Below are positions 43,108 to 52,561 of a DNA stretch of 64,000 nucleotides, piece after piece. Source of the stretch: Bacillota bacterium (GTDB taxonomy: Bacteria; Bacillota; Clostridia; Christensenellales; SZUA-584); assembly GCA_023436115.1 (NCBI GenBank), contig JAEZKQ010000004.1, positions 1 to 64,000 on the forward strand. The letters run 5' to 3'. The position numbers and the translations under genes are program-made. Numbering within the stretch: position 1 is the first letter of the stretch; each line of letters starts with the position of its first letter. Under the pieces are notes generated by a model, which saw only the letters and a list, made by a program, of their open reading frames with translations, was not told the DNA's origin and did not search any database.

Positions 43108-44677
43108 CCTGATGGTTTTTGATGACGAGCAGATTGTTATCGAGTCTGTCAAACATATCGTTGAGAATGAGTTCAGCAACATTCAAGTGACCCAAACGGC
43201 GAGATCGGGGCGGGAGGCGATTGAGAAGGTGCGCTTTGAACGGCCCGATATTATACTGACAGATATACGCATGCCGGGTATCAATGGTCTGGAAGCCGTC
43301 AAGGAAATTAAAAAGATACATAACAACATTAAGTTCATTATCATGTCTGTCTATGAGTACTTTGAATTCGCCCAGCAGGCTGTTGAATTGGGGGCATGCG
43401 AATATTTAACCAAGCCCGTCAACAGAGCGCGGCTCGTCGAGACACTGGAGCGCATAACGCGAGAGCTCGACGAGGAACGCCGTAAATTTGATCAGGAGCT
43501 TGAAACCAAGGAAAAGCTGGATAAGATGCTCAACGTGCTGGAACACAGCTTTATCTATTCACTGTTGCTTTCACAAGAGGCAGATATCGGACGCTATAAA
43601 GAGTTGTTTGATATTCAATGCGAGACAGGGTATATATTTATACTCACGTTTGGAGAAAAATCACGCCATAGCGGAGAGATTGCGCTGGGGGACAGCGTCC
43701 AGAACCAGAAATTCTATACGTTTTTCAGAGATTGTTTAAAATACAAAAGCAAATGTATCGTGGGCCCGGTGATACTGGACCGCGTCGTCGTATATGTGGC
43801 ACAGAGCGTTGATGATGAATACACGCAGCGTGTGGCTGCAATCAGTTATATTGAGGGCATCGTTCATAAGCTCGAACATAAATACAACATAAAATTCAAG
43901 GTGGGTATCGGCAAGATACATCACGACAGTGACATATTGGTTTCGTATCAGGAGGCGCTTAAAGCGCTGAACCATACGGAAGGCCAAAAGATCATTCATA
44001 TTGATGATATCGCACCCAACATTTCCAACGCGGGCTTTGAAATGTTTGCGGAAGAGAACAGGCTCATCAAGGCGGTTGAAAAAGGTGACGCGCAGTTATG
44101 TCTTTCCATACTGACGGATATGTTCAACAAATACGAAAACATTATGGAGCAGGAGGTTGCGCGCAACAGGCTCATTGAAATCGTCATTGTGGCGCACCGG
44201 CTGGCTATTGAGAGCGGTGTTGAGAACGACAAGTGTATTGAGTATTCCAGCTACATGACAGAGCTATTAAGCTGTGCCACGCATTTAGAATTCGAACAAA
44301 TGCTGCTTGAGAAAATCGGCTACATCGCACGGCGGATCAGCCGGTCTAAAGAAAAGACCATTGGTATTATTGTGGACAAGGCAAACAGGATCATTAATGA
44401 ACGATTCAATCAAGAGCTGACTTTGGATGACATATCCAAGGAACTCTATATCAGCCCGCAATATTTCAGCAGGCTTTACAAGCATGAAATGGGCGTCAAC
44501 TTTATTGAAAAGCTGACAGCCGTTCGCATGGAAAACGCAAAGAAACTTATGGAGAGAGGAGAATTTTCCATTAAAGAGATCTGCTATATGTCGGGTTACA
44601 GCGACCCCAATTATTTCAGCAGACTCTTTAAGAAATTCGAAGGAGTATCCCCGTCGACCTACCAAAAGCAAATATGA
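43100..44677 (+). CDS. YesN-type response regulator with AraC DNA-binding domain
   Basis: A 525-residue transcription factor. The receiver domain (1-120) has the acidic pair DDEQ, phosphorylated Asp55 in LTDIRMPG, and Lys in LTKPV. A long middle region of unknown fold (130-400) is followed by an AraC-type double helix-turn-helix (TLDDISKELYISPQYFSRLYK and IKEICYMSGYSDPNYFSRLFKK). It is expected to activate a sugar-transport operon, most simply chvE-gguAB just upstream, when the kinase is activated. Confidence 0.94.
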   Translation: MYSLMVFDDEQIVIESVKHIVENEFSNIQVTQTARSGREAIEKVRFERPDIILTDIRMPGINGLEAVKEIKKIHNNIKFIIMSVYEYFEFAQQAVELGACEYLTKPVNRARLVETLERITRELDEERRKFDQELETKEKLDKMLNVLEHSFIYSLLLSQEADIGRYKELFDIQCETGYIFILTFGEKSRHSGEIALGDSVQNQKFYTFFRDCLKYKSKCIVGPVILDRVVVYVAQSVDDEYTQRVAAISYIEGIVHKLEHKYNIKFKVGIGKIHHDSDILVSYQEALKALNHTEGQKIIHIDDIAPNISNAGFEMFAEENRLIKAVEKGDAQLCLSILTDMFNKYENIMEQEVARNRLIEIVIVAHRLAIESGVENDKCIEYSSYMTELLSCATHLEFEQMLLEKIGYIARRISRSKEKTIGIIVDKANRIINERFNQELTLDDISKELYISPQYFSRLYKHEMGVNFIEKLTAVRMENAKKLMERGEFSIKEICYMSGYSDPNYFSRLFKKFEGVSPSTYQKQI

Positions 44678-44688
44678 TGGAGGTTTTT

Positions 44689-45729
44689 ATGAAGAAAGTC
44701 ATGATATTCCTGCTTGCATTGCTTTTCGTCCTGTTGTCCGGGTGCGAGTCTGCACAAGTCTACAAAAATGATGATGGTGTGATTAAAATTGGGTTTGTGA
44801 CGGATACAATGACAGTGGAAAGATGGGTTAGAGACAGAGATATCTTTGTCGCGAAAGCCGAAGAACTTGGTGCTGAGGTCATTGTGCAAAACGCCTACGA
44901 AGACGCGCAGCGTCAAAAAGAGATCGGTATGGAAATGATCGATCAGGGTGTGGATGTGCTGGCTGTGGTGGCCTATGATAAAGATACGCTTTCCGAACTT
45001 GTGAAGTACGCAAAAGTCAACAATGTAAAGTTTATTGCCTACGATCGGTTGATAAGAGACGCGGATGTTGACCTGTATATTTCATTTGATAACTTCTCAG
45101 TAGGGCGGCTCATGGCACAGGCGGCTGTCGAGCAAGTCCCTCAAGGTAATTATTTGATATTAAACGGCCCCAAAACGGATAATAATGTTTTTATGATTAA
45201 CGAAGCCTGCTATGATGTGCTGCAGCCATATATCGATGATGACAGTATCACAATCGCCGGAGAAACTTATATTGATGCGTGGCGGGATGAAGTTGCATAC
45301 GAATATGTATCCGAAAAAATTGATGAAGGCATCCATATTGATGCGATCATAGCGGGAGACGACCGTCTCGCGGAAGGCGCGATTAACGCTCTTGCCGAGA
45401 ACAGGCTGGCGGGCGAAGTATATGTGACCGGGCAGGATGCTGAGCTTGCGGCATGTCGGCGTATCGTTGAAGGAACTCAACATATGACAGTTTATAAGCC
45501 TATTCGTGTGCTGGCCGAGGGTGCGGCTATCATTGCGGTGAAGCTGGCCAAGGGCGAAAGTATTGAAACCGGGGGTACGGTATCTGACGGGACATTTAAC
45601 GTCCCTTATATCGTTTACGAACCGACGCCGGTTACATCCGAAAATTTATATAACGTGATTATAAAAGACGGGTTTTACTCGGTGGAGCAGGTCTACCAGA
45701 ACTTGCCCAAGGGCTTGTGGCCTGAATAA
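44689..45729 (+). CDS. sugar-binding lipoprotein of the sensor locus (XylF/ChvE-like)
   Basis: A 346-residue lipoprotein with a clear lipobox (VLLSGC after MKKVMIFLLALLFV). The type-I binding fold shows IGFVTDTMTVERWVRDRDIF, AYDRLIRDADVDLYISFDN and ITGQDAE-like VTGQDAELAACRRIVEG, close in pattern to the ChvE-type protein at 35.8 kb. GGAGG precedes ATG 44689, 11 bp after the regulator. With no permease nearby it is probably a second sensory ligand-binding protein for the same kinase, as XylFII is for LytS in Clostridium beijerinckii. Confidence 0.85.
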   Translation: MKKVMIFLLALLFVLLSGCESAQVYKNDDGVIKIGFVTDTMTVERWVRDRDIFVAKAEELGAEVIVQNAYEDAQRQKEIGMEMIDQGVDVLAVVAYDKDTLSELVKYAKVNNVKFIAYDRLIRDADVDLYISFDNFSVGRLMAQAAVEQVPQGNYLILNGPKTDNNVFMINEACYDVLQPYIDDDSITIAGETYIDAWRDEVAYEYVSEKIDEGIHIDAIIAGDDRLAEGAINALAENRLAGEVYVTGQDAELAACRRIVEGTQHMTVYKPIRVLAEGAAIIAVKLAKGESIETGGTVSDGTFNVPYIVYEPTPVTSENLYNVIIKDGFYSVEQVYQNLPKGLWPE

Positions 45730-45871
45730 TAAAGGCAGGATTCTTATCCCTTGGGTTTATTAGTAATAATTCGCGGGCTTTACGGTTTTGCACAGTTTGA
45801 GCTAACTTAGGAACAAGGCCAAAGCGTTCAAAATCGGTAAACTGCCCAGAAATCTGAAGGCCTTCTGGGCA

Positions 45872-45913
45872 AGCAATCAGCACGATACTTATCGCTCTGA
45901 TTGCTATTTTTTT
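45872..45913 (+). terminator. terminator of the sugar-sensor operon
   Basis: AGCAATCAG and CTGATTGCT, a perfect 9-bp stem, followed by a run of seven T. A second hairpin (GCCCAGAA/TTCTGGGC) lies just upstream at 45843-45870. Confidence 0.85.
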
Positions 45914-46402
45914 GAATATACCTCTCATATAAATAGATAGAACTTTATATGAGGGAGAACAGTATGAAATCGTTATGGTGCGCTGTGATAAGCATTTCGT
46001 ACTCATAGCGGCCTTAAATAAAAGCCGGACTTTTAATCGGTAGCAGTATCATAACTGTTTTTGATTATGCCGTATCGAAGAATCAGCATGACGTTAAACT
46101 CGGGCTTCTCTGAGCTGACGATTGACGAGCGGGGTTTATTGGCGCACTCAAGAATCAGCATGAACGAGCGGTTGCACCCCCGCGGGCTTATACCCCCCAT
46201 CTGAACGTCGGTATAAGAAAAAGCTTTCATTAATATGGAAGAAAAAGAGATATAAGACCGATTTTTGTGTATTATGTTATTCTGATGTTTTGTTTCTCTA
46301 TATAATTTGTTATAATGTATAAATTCATATGGAACTTTTCCATAATATGAACGTCTAAATGATAACTATTTATCGCACTTTGCGCGGGAAAGGATACTTT
46401 CA
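45914..46402. other. gap with a perfect inverted repeat and a possible tiny leader frame
   Basis: CTCATATAAA (45924-45933) and TTTATATGAG (45944-45953) are perfect complements 10 bp apart. Directly after, GGGAGAA precedes an ATG at 45963 that would encode only 14 residues. The rest to 46402 shows short fragments on the minus strand that I cannot assign, a repeated AAGAATCAGCATGA, and TATAAT at 46311 that may serve the ABC genes. Confidence 0.5.
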
Positions 46403-47326
46403 TTGGAGCTATTAAAAATTGATAACCTGACAAAGGTTATAAAGAAGAGAAAGATATTGGACGATATATCTTTAACCGTGAATTCCGGTGAAATCGTCGG
46501 CTTTTTGGGGCCGAACGGTGCCGGTAAAACGACAACGATCAAAATGATTATGGGGCTGTTTACCATAACATCCGGCAAGATTTCCGTTTGCGGTCATGAT
46601 ATCGTCAAAGACTTTGAAAAAGCCATGCAAAATATCGGCGGCATTGTAGAAAATCCGGATCTCTACAAGAGGTTAACAGGACGGCAGAATCTTGAATACT
46701 TTGCATCCATGTATTACGGCAATAAGAAAGAGCAGATCAACGAGGTGGTTGAACTGGTCAAAATGGCGGCCCGTATTGACGATAAGGTGAAAAACTATTC
46801 GTTGGGTATGCGCCAGCGTGTTGGCCTTGCACAGGCTCTGCTTCACCGGCCAAAGCTATTGGTGCTCGACGAACCCACGAACGGCCTTGATCCGATCGGT
46901 ATTAAGGAGCTCAGAGACCTGCTGAAATACCTGGCGAAAAATGCGGATGTCGGCGTGTTCATTTCCAGCCATCTGCTGTCTGAAATGGAGCTCATGTGCG
47001 ATAGAATCTACATCATCGACAACGGCGTTATCATCGGTGAAAAAACCATTGAGCAGGTGAAAGAATCGGATGATGAGGAAATCTTCAGCTATAGCTTCGT
47101 GACGAGCGATAAGGACAAAACCTATGAATATTTCAAGAGCCTTGAGGCGAACTGCGAGCAGGTCAACGGCGGCGTAACCGTTGTGATGAAGCGCGATCAG
47201 ATACCCGGGCTTATCCGTTCGCTTATCGGCATGAACATAGACATTTATGCGGTGAACCAGTCGCAAAGAACGCTGGAGCAGGATTTCATTTCGATGACGA
47301 CCGGCACGAAGACACAGATCAGATAG
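46403..47326 (+). CDS. ABC-2 type exporter ATPase
   Basis: A 307-residue ATP-binding protein: Walker A GPNGAGKTT, Q-loop region, signature YSLGMRQRVGLAQAL, Walker B LLVLDEPTNGLDP and H-loop ISSHLL, then a 90-residue C-terminal extension typical of drug- and antimicrobial-peptide-resistance ATPases. The start is TTG, with GAAAGGA 8 bp upstream. It pairs with the large permease downstream; substrate unknown. Confidence 0.93.
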   Translation: MELLKIDNLTKVIKKRKILDDISLTVNSGEIVGFLGPNGAGKTTTIKMIMGLFTITSGKISVCGHDIVKDFEKAMQNIGGIVENPDLYKRLTGRQNLEYFASMYYGNKKEQINEVVELVKMAARIDDKVKNYSLGMRQRVGLAQALLHRPKLLVLDEPTNGLDPIGIKELRDLLKYLAKNADVGVFISSHLLSEMELMCDRIYIIDNGVIIGEKTIEQVKESDDEEIFSYSFVTSDKDKTYEYFKSLEANCEQVNGGVTVVMKRDQIPGLIRSLIGMNIDIYAVNQSQRTLEQDFISMTTGTKTQIR

Positions 47327-47345
47327 CAAAGAGAGGATAAGTAAA

Positions 47346-49115
47346 ATGAATTTTATAAAACAAACGAACATGGAAATAAAGAACATTTTCAGATCCAAAT
47401 TCCTGCTGATCATCGGTATCCTTGTGCTGCTGCTTAGTATCGTGATACCGGTCATCGGCGCCCTGTCAGCGACAGGCAACGGCGGCTATTATCCCGGCGG
47501 CCCAATCGCATACGAAGTGTCCTATAGCAAGAGCTATTACGATACCGGTGAAGAGCCTGTCACAATTGACGGCGTGACGATACAGCCTGATAACCCCTTT
47601 TATTGGAATGTTAAATCATTATCCGAAGAAAGCGGATATATAGACAGCTCTTACTTTCAGCACCCGGAGTCGATGAACCTTGTGATCGATATGATCAACT
47701 TGGAGCTGGATTATAATCTGAAATTCGCTCAAGTCATCACAACTTATGATGACTACCGTGTCAACTTAGGGTATGATACATCGGTTCTCTTCGACAAGTT
47801 TATTTATGAGAACGCCGGAACGGTAAACAAAGATATTCTTATTGAGGCGTTGAATTACAGGCGCGGCGTCAACTCGGATACATTTGACGACACTTATGTG
47901 AACATCACGCCTGAGCAAAGACTTGCCGCGATCGATAATGCGGAGACTTACTTAGACAGGGTGTTTGATGTTCTGGAGAATAATGATTTTGCGGAATACA
48001 TTGCGATCAGTATTGAACTGCAGCAAAAGATGATTGCCCAAACAGAGGAACAGATTAAGATTCAGGAAGAAACGATTATTGAGCATCCCGAACAGGAAGA
48101 CAGTCTGAATCAATACATCGAGGATATGAAAAAGCAGATTGCTCTGATTGAAACAAGCACGATTCCGATACTTGAATACCGTCTGGAAAAGAACATTATT
48201 CCGGGCCAAAGTATCTGGCAAAACACGGCGATCTCAAGCATTGCGAATGCGAATAGCAATTTGCAGTATACGACGATAATGTCGGAAGAGGATTATAACA
48301 AGGACCCCTGGCTGGCGCAGCAGTATAAAACGTATGCACGGTATAAAGCGGCTATACAGGCGCAGATCGACAAATATAATAACGAGATTCTCGTTGCTCA
48401 GAACTCGCTTGATGCCGATAAGCCTGATATGAAATTTGTATCGAATGGAGCAAGAAGCCAAACGGTCAACTTTTTGTATTACTCTATATTTGTGGCCATG
48501 TTCGGTGTAATTTTAGGCGGCTGGCTTATGGCAAGTGAGTTCCAGCTCGGGACGATCCGTTTGCTGATGATACGTCCGAAAACACGTACAAAAATTGTGA
48601 TGTCCAAGTTTACGGCAGCTCTGGTGATATGCCTCGGCATTTATGTGGGCGGAACCATCCTTAATATCATCACGAACGGCATCTGCTTTGGTTTCTCGGA
48701 CTTTGGCTATCCGAACTATACGGCATCAGGTGAGATTGGCTTTATCGCTTACTACCTGCCTAAGTTCTTAGCCTGTATCATGCCGATACTCTTCGGGTAT
48801 TGTGTGGCGTTTATGCTCTCAATGCTTGTTAAGAATATCGCTGTGTCCATATCAGTGCCCATCGTATGCCTGATCGGTTGCTTTATCGTGATGAACATGT
48901 TTGGTTACGGCACTTTTGCCGACTGGCTGGCGTGGACACCGATTCCATACATACAGGTTTACTCTTTCTATTCTCAGTATTCTCAGGTACAATATATGAT
49001 AGAAAACGGTGCACCCTTGAGCCTTGGATATGGATTAAGTCTGCTGGCGGTTCTGTCTGTGGTCTGCACAGTCATATCTGTATGGGTATTCAGGAAAAGG
49101 GATATCACCAACTAG
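47346..49115 (+). CDS. ABC-2 type permease with large extracellular insert
   Basis: A 589-residue permease. Membrane segment 1 is near residues 18-38, then about 330 residues of extracellular, acidic and coiled-coil-rich sequence (QQKMIAQTEEQIKIQEETII among it), then five further membrane segments from about residue 375. The large first loop recalls permeases that export or sense lipids, peptides or envelope components. It starts 19 bp after the ATPase and is followed 15 bp later by a PASTA protein, suggesting a link with the cell wall. Confidence 0.88.
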   Translation: MNFIKQTNMEIKNIFRSKFLLIIGILVLLLSIVIPVIGALSATGNGGYYPGGPIAYEVSYSKSYYDTGEEPVTIDGVTIQPDNPFYWNVKSLSEESGYIDSSYFQHPESMNLVIDMINLELDYNLKFAQVITTYDDYRVNLGYDTSVLFDKFIYENAGTVNKDILIEALNYRRGVNSDTFDDTYVNITPEQRLAAIDNAETYLDRVFDVLENNDFAEYIAISIELQQKMIAQTEEQIKIQEETIIEHPEQEDSLNQYIEDMKKQIALIETSTIPILEYRLEKNIIPGQSIWQNTAISSIANANSNLQYTTIMSEEDYNKDPWLAQQYKTYARYKAAIQAQIDKYNNEILVAQNSLDADKPDMKFVSNGARSQTVNFLYYSIFVAMFGVILGGWLMASEFQLGTIRLLMIRPKTRTKIVMSKFTAALVICLGIYVGGTILNIITNGICFGFSDFGYPNYTASGEIGFIAYYLPKFLACIMPILFGYCVAFMLSMLVKNIAVSISVPIVCLIGCFIVMNMFGYGTFADWLAWTPIPYIQVYSFYSQYSQVQYMIENGAPLSLGYGLSLLAVLSVVCTVISVWVFRKRDITN

Positions 49116-49130
49116 AAAGGTTTTAGGACG

Positions 49131-50846
49131 ATGAGCGACAACAATAGTTTTCTGAGCAATTACGGAAAAGATAACGGGGGAGAAAAAAAGGATGTGACAC
49201 CCGCAAAGCCGTTTGCTTATGAGCAAAAAAGCAGTTTTAAGAAGCCTGAGCGGAAGGAGCCTCGTCCGCCGCAGTCAGATGACAAAAAGAAACGGCTGAT
49301 GATAGCGCTCATTGCGGGGGGTGGTGCGCTGGTCGTACTGATCGTGCTTCTTTTGCTGCTGCTGGGCGGCGGTATCGAGGTGCTCGATTTTAAAGGCAAG
49401 AAACTCAGTGACGCGCAGCTCTGGGCAAATGAGAACGGTGTGAATATTTCCACGGAAACTGCGTTCAGCGACACGGTTGACGAGGGTAACGTGATCGAGC
49501 AGGATACGCCTGCAGGAACGCGTGTGTCTAAGGGCAGCTTTATCACTCTTGTCGTCTCGAAGGGCCATGATTTAAGTGTAACACTGCCGCTGCCCGACTT
49601 GATGTCGATGACGGCGGATGAAGTGCAGAGCTGGGCGGATGCCAACTTTATGACAAAGGTGCGCATTACGTCCGAGTTCAGCCCTGATATCGCTCAAGGA
49701 CGTGTCATTCGTTTTGAGATCAATGACAATACGGTTGTGGACGAGGTTCGGCGCGATACGCCCATCTATGTGATTGTGTCTAAGGGCGCTGAAGAGGCCG
49801 CGGCTACCGTCAAGGTGCCTGATTTTAAAACAAAGTCTCTTGCTGAATGTTATGCGTTTGCAAGCGAAAACGGTATTACACTGACCATTGACGAGCAGTA
49901 TGACGATTATGTCCCCGCGGGAACGATCATGTCTCAAAGCGTGAAGGAAGATCAGATGATCAGCAAGGGTTCAGAGATTATACTCGTGGTCAGTAAAGGG
50001 GCTATGATCACGGTGCCGAATTTCTCGAATTACACCAAAGAACAAGCAACAGCTTTGGCGGCAGAGCTGGGCCTTCCCGTCACGATAACCGAAAAGTATT
50101 CCAGCTCGTCTGCAGGCAGACTGATTTCTCAGAGTATTGCAGCAGGTTCTATCTATAATAGCGGGGATTTGCTGGAGCTTAATTACTCGCTTGGCAACAG
50201 CATTGTTGTAGCAAGTTACGTGGGGCAGACGCGTGACACGCTTGAATCGTGGGCAAAGGAATTGAATGAACTGGGCGCAAAGCTGAGCATCAAAGCTACC
50301 GAAGCCAAGAGCAGCCATCCCCGTGGAACGATCATTTATCAGGATAAGGCTAATATGTCTGTGGGCTATAGAACCACGATAAATATCACGGTATCGGCAG
50401 GCAAGGTTGTGTATGTCCCTGATTTCACCGGCCCCGGGGACGCGAACTATAATAACGCCATCACACGGGAAAAGGCTATTGCCATGTGTGAGGAGGTGGG
50501 GCTTATTCCTGTATTCGTGAAGGATGCTACGGGTGGTGTGCTGGCAGGTGAAATCTGGAGCCAGAGCCTGAAGCCCGGAACGGAGGTCAGCGAAGGGACA
50601 ACGATCACGCTGCTGTATAAACCGACAGGTACAGTGACTGTGCCGAACTTTATTGGCAAGTCCAAAGAAGTCGCACTTTCGGCGAAATATGTGAACAAAC
50701 TTACCATCATCATTGTGGATGAAGGCGGCACTGTGGTCACTTCGCAGACGCTCTCTGCAGAATCTACAGTAGCGGCGGGAAGCACGATAACGCTTACGTT
50801 GGGTTCAGACTCAGGCCCGACAACCACGTCCCCGTCCGGCACGTAA
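49131..50846 (+). CDS. membrane protein with seven PASTA domains and no kinase
   Basis: A 571-residue protein: a charged cytoplasmic N-terminus (about 55 residues), one membrane helix (LMIALIAGGGALVVLIVLLL), then seven consecutive PASTA domains of about 65 residues each (recurring VPDF or VPNF starts and VSKG or SLG ends). The tail is Ser/Thr/Pro rich. PASTA domains bind peptidoglycan fragments; usually they are attached to PrkC-type kinases or penicillin-binding proteins. Here no enzymatic domain is present. Co-transcription with the ABC exporter suggests envelope maintenance. Confidence 0.9.
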   Translation: MSDNNSFLSNYGKDNGGEKKDVTPAKPFAYEQKSSFKKPERKEPRPPQSDDKKKRLMIALIAGGGALVVLIVLLLLLLGGGIEVLDFKGKKLSDAQLWANENGVNISTETAFSDTVDEGNVIEQDTPAGTRVSKGSFITLVVSKGHDLSVTLPLPDLMSMTADEVQSWADANFMTKVRITSEFSPDIAQGRVIRFEINDNTVVDEVRRDTPIYVIVSKGAEEAAATVKVPDFKTKSLAECYAFASENGITLTIDEQYDDYVPAGTIMSQSVKEDQMISKGSEIILVVSKGAMITVPNFSNYTKEQATALAAELGLPVTITEKYSSSSAGRLISQSIAAGSIYNSGDLLELNYSLGNSIVVASYVGQTRDTLESWAKELNELGAKLSIKATEAKSSHPRGTIIYQDKANMSVGYRTTINITVSAGKVVYVPDFTGPGDANYNNAITREKAIAMCEEVGLIPVFVKDATGGVLAGEIWSQSLKPGTEVSEGTTITLLYKPTGTVTVPNFIGKSKEVALSAKYVNKLTIIIVDEGGTVVTSQTLSAESTVAAGSTITLTLGSDSGPTTTSPSGT

Positions 50847-50859
50847 TTAATAACATGTC

Positions 50860-50892
50860 AAAACCGCCTTGTGAAAGCAGGGCGGTTTTTTT
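50860..50892. terminator. terminator between convergent genes
   Basis: AAACCGCC and GGCGGTTT with a further T-G/C-A extension and a following T-run. It closes the PASTA transcript; the A-run on the other side lets it serve the glycerate kinase gene too. Confidence 0.85.
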
Positions 50893-50928
50893 GTCTAACG
50901 GTTCTTAATGAAAACATATGTGTTTTGT

Positions 50929-52068
50929 CTAGTTTAGGCCCATGCCGATACCAATCAGCGAAAAAACATTGTCTGCCGCTCTTTCGATAAGTTCAGCTGC
51001 ATTTTGAATGCAGCTTTCCAGTGTCATCGGCGCGTCGGGCAGCGTGACGATCGCGTTGACACCAAGCGGATAAACCGCTTCAGCACCCTTGCCGATGCTG
51101 CCGGCGATGACAACAACAGGAATGCCTTCCGCTTTCGCGCGCCGAGCGATGCCATGGATGACCTTTCCGCACGCGGACTGGCTGTCTACGCGGCCTTCTC
51201 CTGTGATAACAACATCGGCACTTTTGAGCATATCGTCAAAACGGACGAGATCGAGCACAGCATCGATGCCGCGGCACAGCTTCGCGCCTGCGAACACATG
51301 AAGCGCCACGCCTATGCCGCCTGCTGCGCCCGCCCCCGGCAGCGCGGCCGCGTTAAAGCCGGCCCGGTTGTTGACCAGTACGGCATAGTTTCTCATACCG
51401 GCTTCCAGTTTGTCCAGCTTCTCGGGTGTGCCGCCCTTCTGAGGGCCGTACACATACGTCGCGCCCAAAGGGCCTGTGAGCGGATTTGTGACATCACACA
51501 TCACGGTCATACGTTTGTCCTTGAGCCGCTTGTCCAGCTGCGAGGCATCGATACGCGCGATATTAATGAGCTCGCCGCCGCACATACGTGCAATCTCACT
51601 GCCGTCGGCACGGAAAAACTTAAGCCCCAGCGCCTGCATAGCGCCTGTACCGCCGTCATTGGAGGCACTGCCGCCGATACCGACAAGTATATCGTCATAA
51701 CCGTCATCCATCGCTTTTTTGATCAGATCGCCCGTGCCGTGGGATGATGTGAAAAGCGGGTCGCGCTCGTTCTCATTAAGCAGCGAGAGACCGCTGGCCT
51801 CCGACATGCCGATCACGGCCGTGCCGTCGCATTGCCCATATACGCAGCTGATGCTGCGGCCCAACGGGTCGCGTGCTGGTATCCTTACGGTGTGTCCGCC
51901 AGTGGCATGGACGAGCGCCGCCACAGTACCGTCGCCGCCGTCTGCTATGGGGACTTCCGTAATGACTGCGTCGGGATCATGCTTAAGCGCGCTTTTGCGT
52001 ATGCAGGTAATCGCATCTAAAGCGGAAAGCGAGCCTTTAAATGAGTCCGGCGCGATGATGATATTCAT
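50929..52068 (-). CDS. glxK: glycerate kinase (GarK/GlxK family)
   Basis: Phosphorylates D-glycerate, here probably to 2-phosphoglycerate as known for this family. The 379-residue protein starts MNIIIAPDSFKGSLSALDAI and has VPIADGGDGTVAAL, VGIGGSASNDGGTGAMQALG, AGAAGGIGVAL and VITGEGRVDSQS, all family hallmarks. I use the ATG at 52068, with AAGGAG 8 bp upstream; a much longer in-frame extension lacks similarity. Single gene, facing the PASTA gene. Confidence 0.95.
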   Translation of the reverse strand: MNIIIAPDSFKGSLSALDAITCIRKSALKHDPDAVITEVPIADGGDGTVAALVHATGGHTVRIPARDPLGRSISCVYGQCDGTAVIGMSEASGLSLLNENERDPLFTSSHGTGDLIKKAMDDGYDDILVGIGGSASNDGGTGAMQALGLKFFRADGSEIARMCGGELINIARIDASQLDKRLKDKRMTVMCDVTNPLTGPLGATYVYGPQKGGTPEKLDKLEAGMRNYAVLVNNRAGFNAAALPGAGAAGGIGVALHVFAGAKLCRGIDAVLDLVRFDDMLKSADVVITGEGRVDSQSACGKVIHGIARRAKAEGIPVVVIAGSIGKGAEAVYPLGVNAIVTLPDAPMTLESCIQNAAELIERAADNVFSLIGIGMGLN

Positions 52069-52185
52069 ACCATGCTCCTTGTTCCTCTTATAAAGCTTAT
52101 TATACCAAAGGCGCTGTGATGGGTGCAATCGCATTGACAAGGCGCAAGAAACGCGGTACATTTTGTATAATGAAGGAGGGCGGAC

Positions 52186-52506
52186 ATGCAAAGATGCACG
52201 GAAGGCATTGAACTTGCGCCTATTCAGCAACAAGAGGCCAGGCAACTGGCTGAGTTTTTTAAGGTGTTTGGCGATCCAGACAGGATACGCATATTGGCGC
52301 TTCTTAAAGACAGACAGGTCTGCGTGGGTCATATCGCGTCCACGCTTAATAAAACAGTTTCGGCAGTATCCCATCAGCTGGGTATCATGCGGCGCCAGCG
52401 CTTGGTGCGATACGTAAAGGATGGCAAAAACATTTACTACACGCTCGACGACGAGCATGTGTCGATGCTGCTGGATTCTGCCAGGGAACATTACAACCAT
52501 CGTTAA
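52186..52506 (+). CDS. ArsR/SmtB-type metal sensor with zinc motif
   Basis: A 106-residue winged-helix repressor. The DNA-binding part is VCVGHIASTLNKTVSAVSHQLGIMRRQRLV. The last helix carries Asp89-x-His91, then ten residues, then His102-x-x-His105, exactly the alpha-5 metal site (DxHx10HxxH) of SmtB and CzrA, which sense Zn(II) or Co(II). No metal transporter is adjacent. The next gene encodes a small chorismate-mutase-like protein. GGAGGG precedes the ATG. Confidence 0.9.
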   Translation: MQRCTEGIELAPIQQQEARQLAEFFKVFGDPDRIRILALLKDRQVCVGHIASTLNKTVSAVSHQLGIMRRQRLVRYVKDGKNIYYTLDDEHVSMLLDSAREHYNHR

Positions 52507-52561
52507 AAGCGCATAATCAGGCGGCTCCGGTTAAAAATATTAGCAAGAACAGGAGTCAGCC

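Noticed and set aside
45659..46006. 115-codon minus-strand frame after the sensor operon
   Set aside because: It covers the operon's terminator and the end of the lipoprotein gene and shows no family I can name; may be a remnant.
50929..52500. Longer N-terminus for the glycerate kinase
   Set aside because: The extra 144 codons overlap the divergent ArsR gene and have no similarity to the family; the ATG at 52068 has a proper ribosome site.
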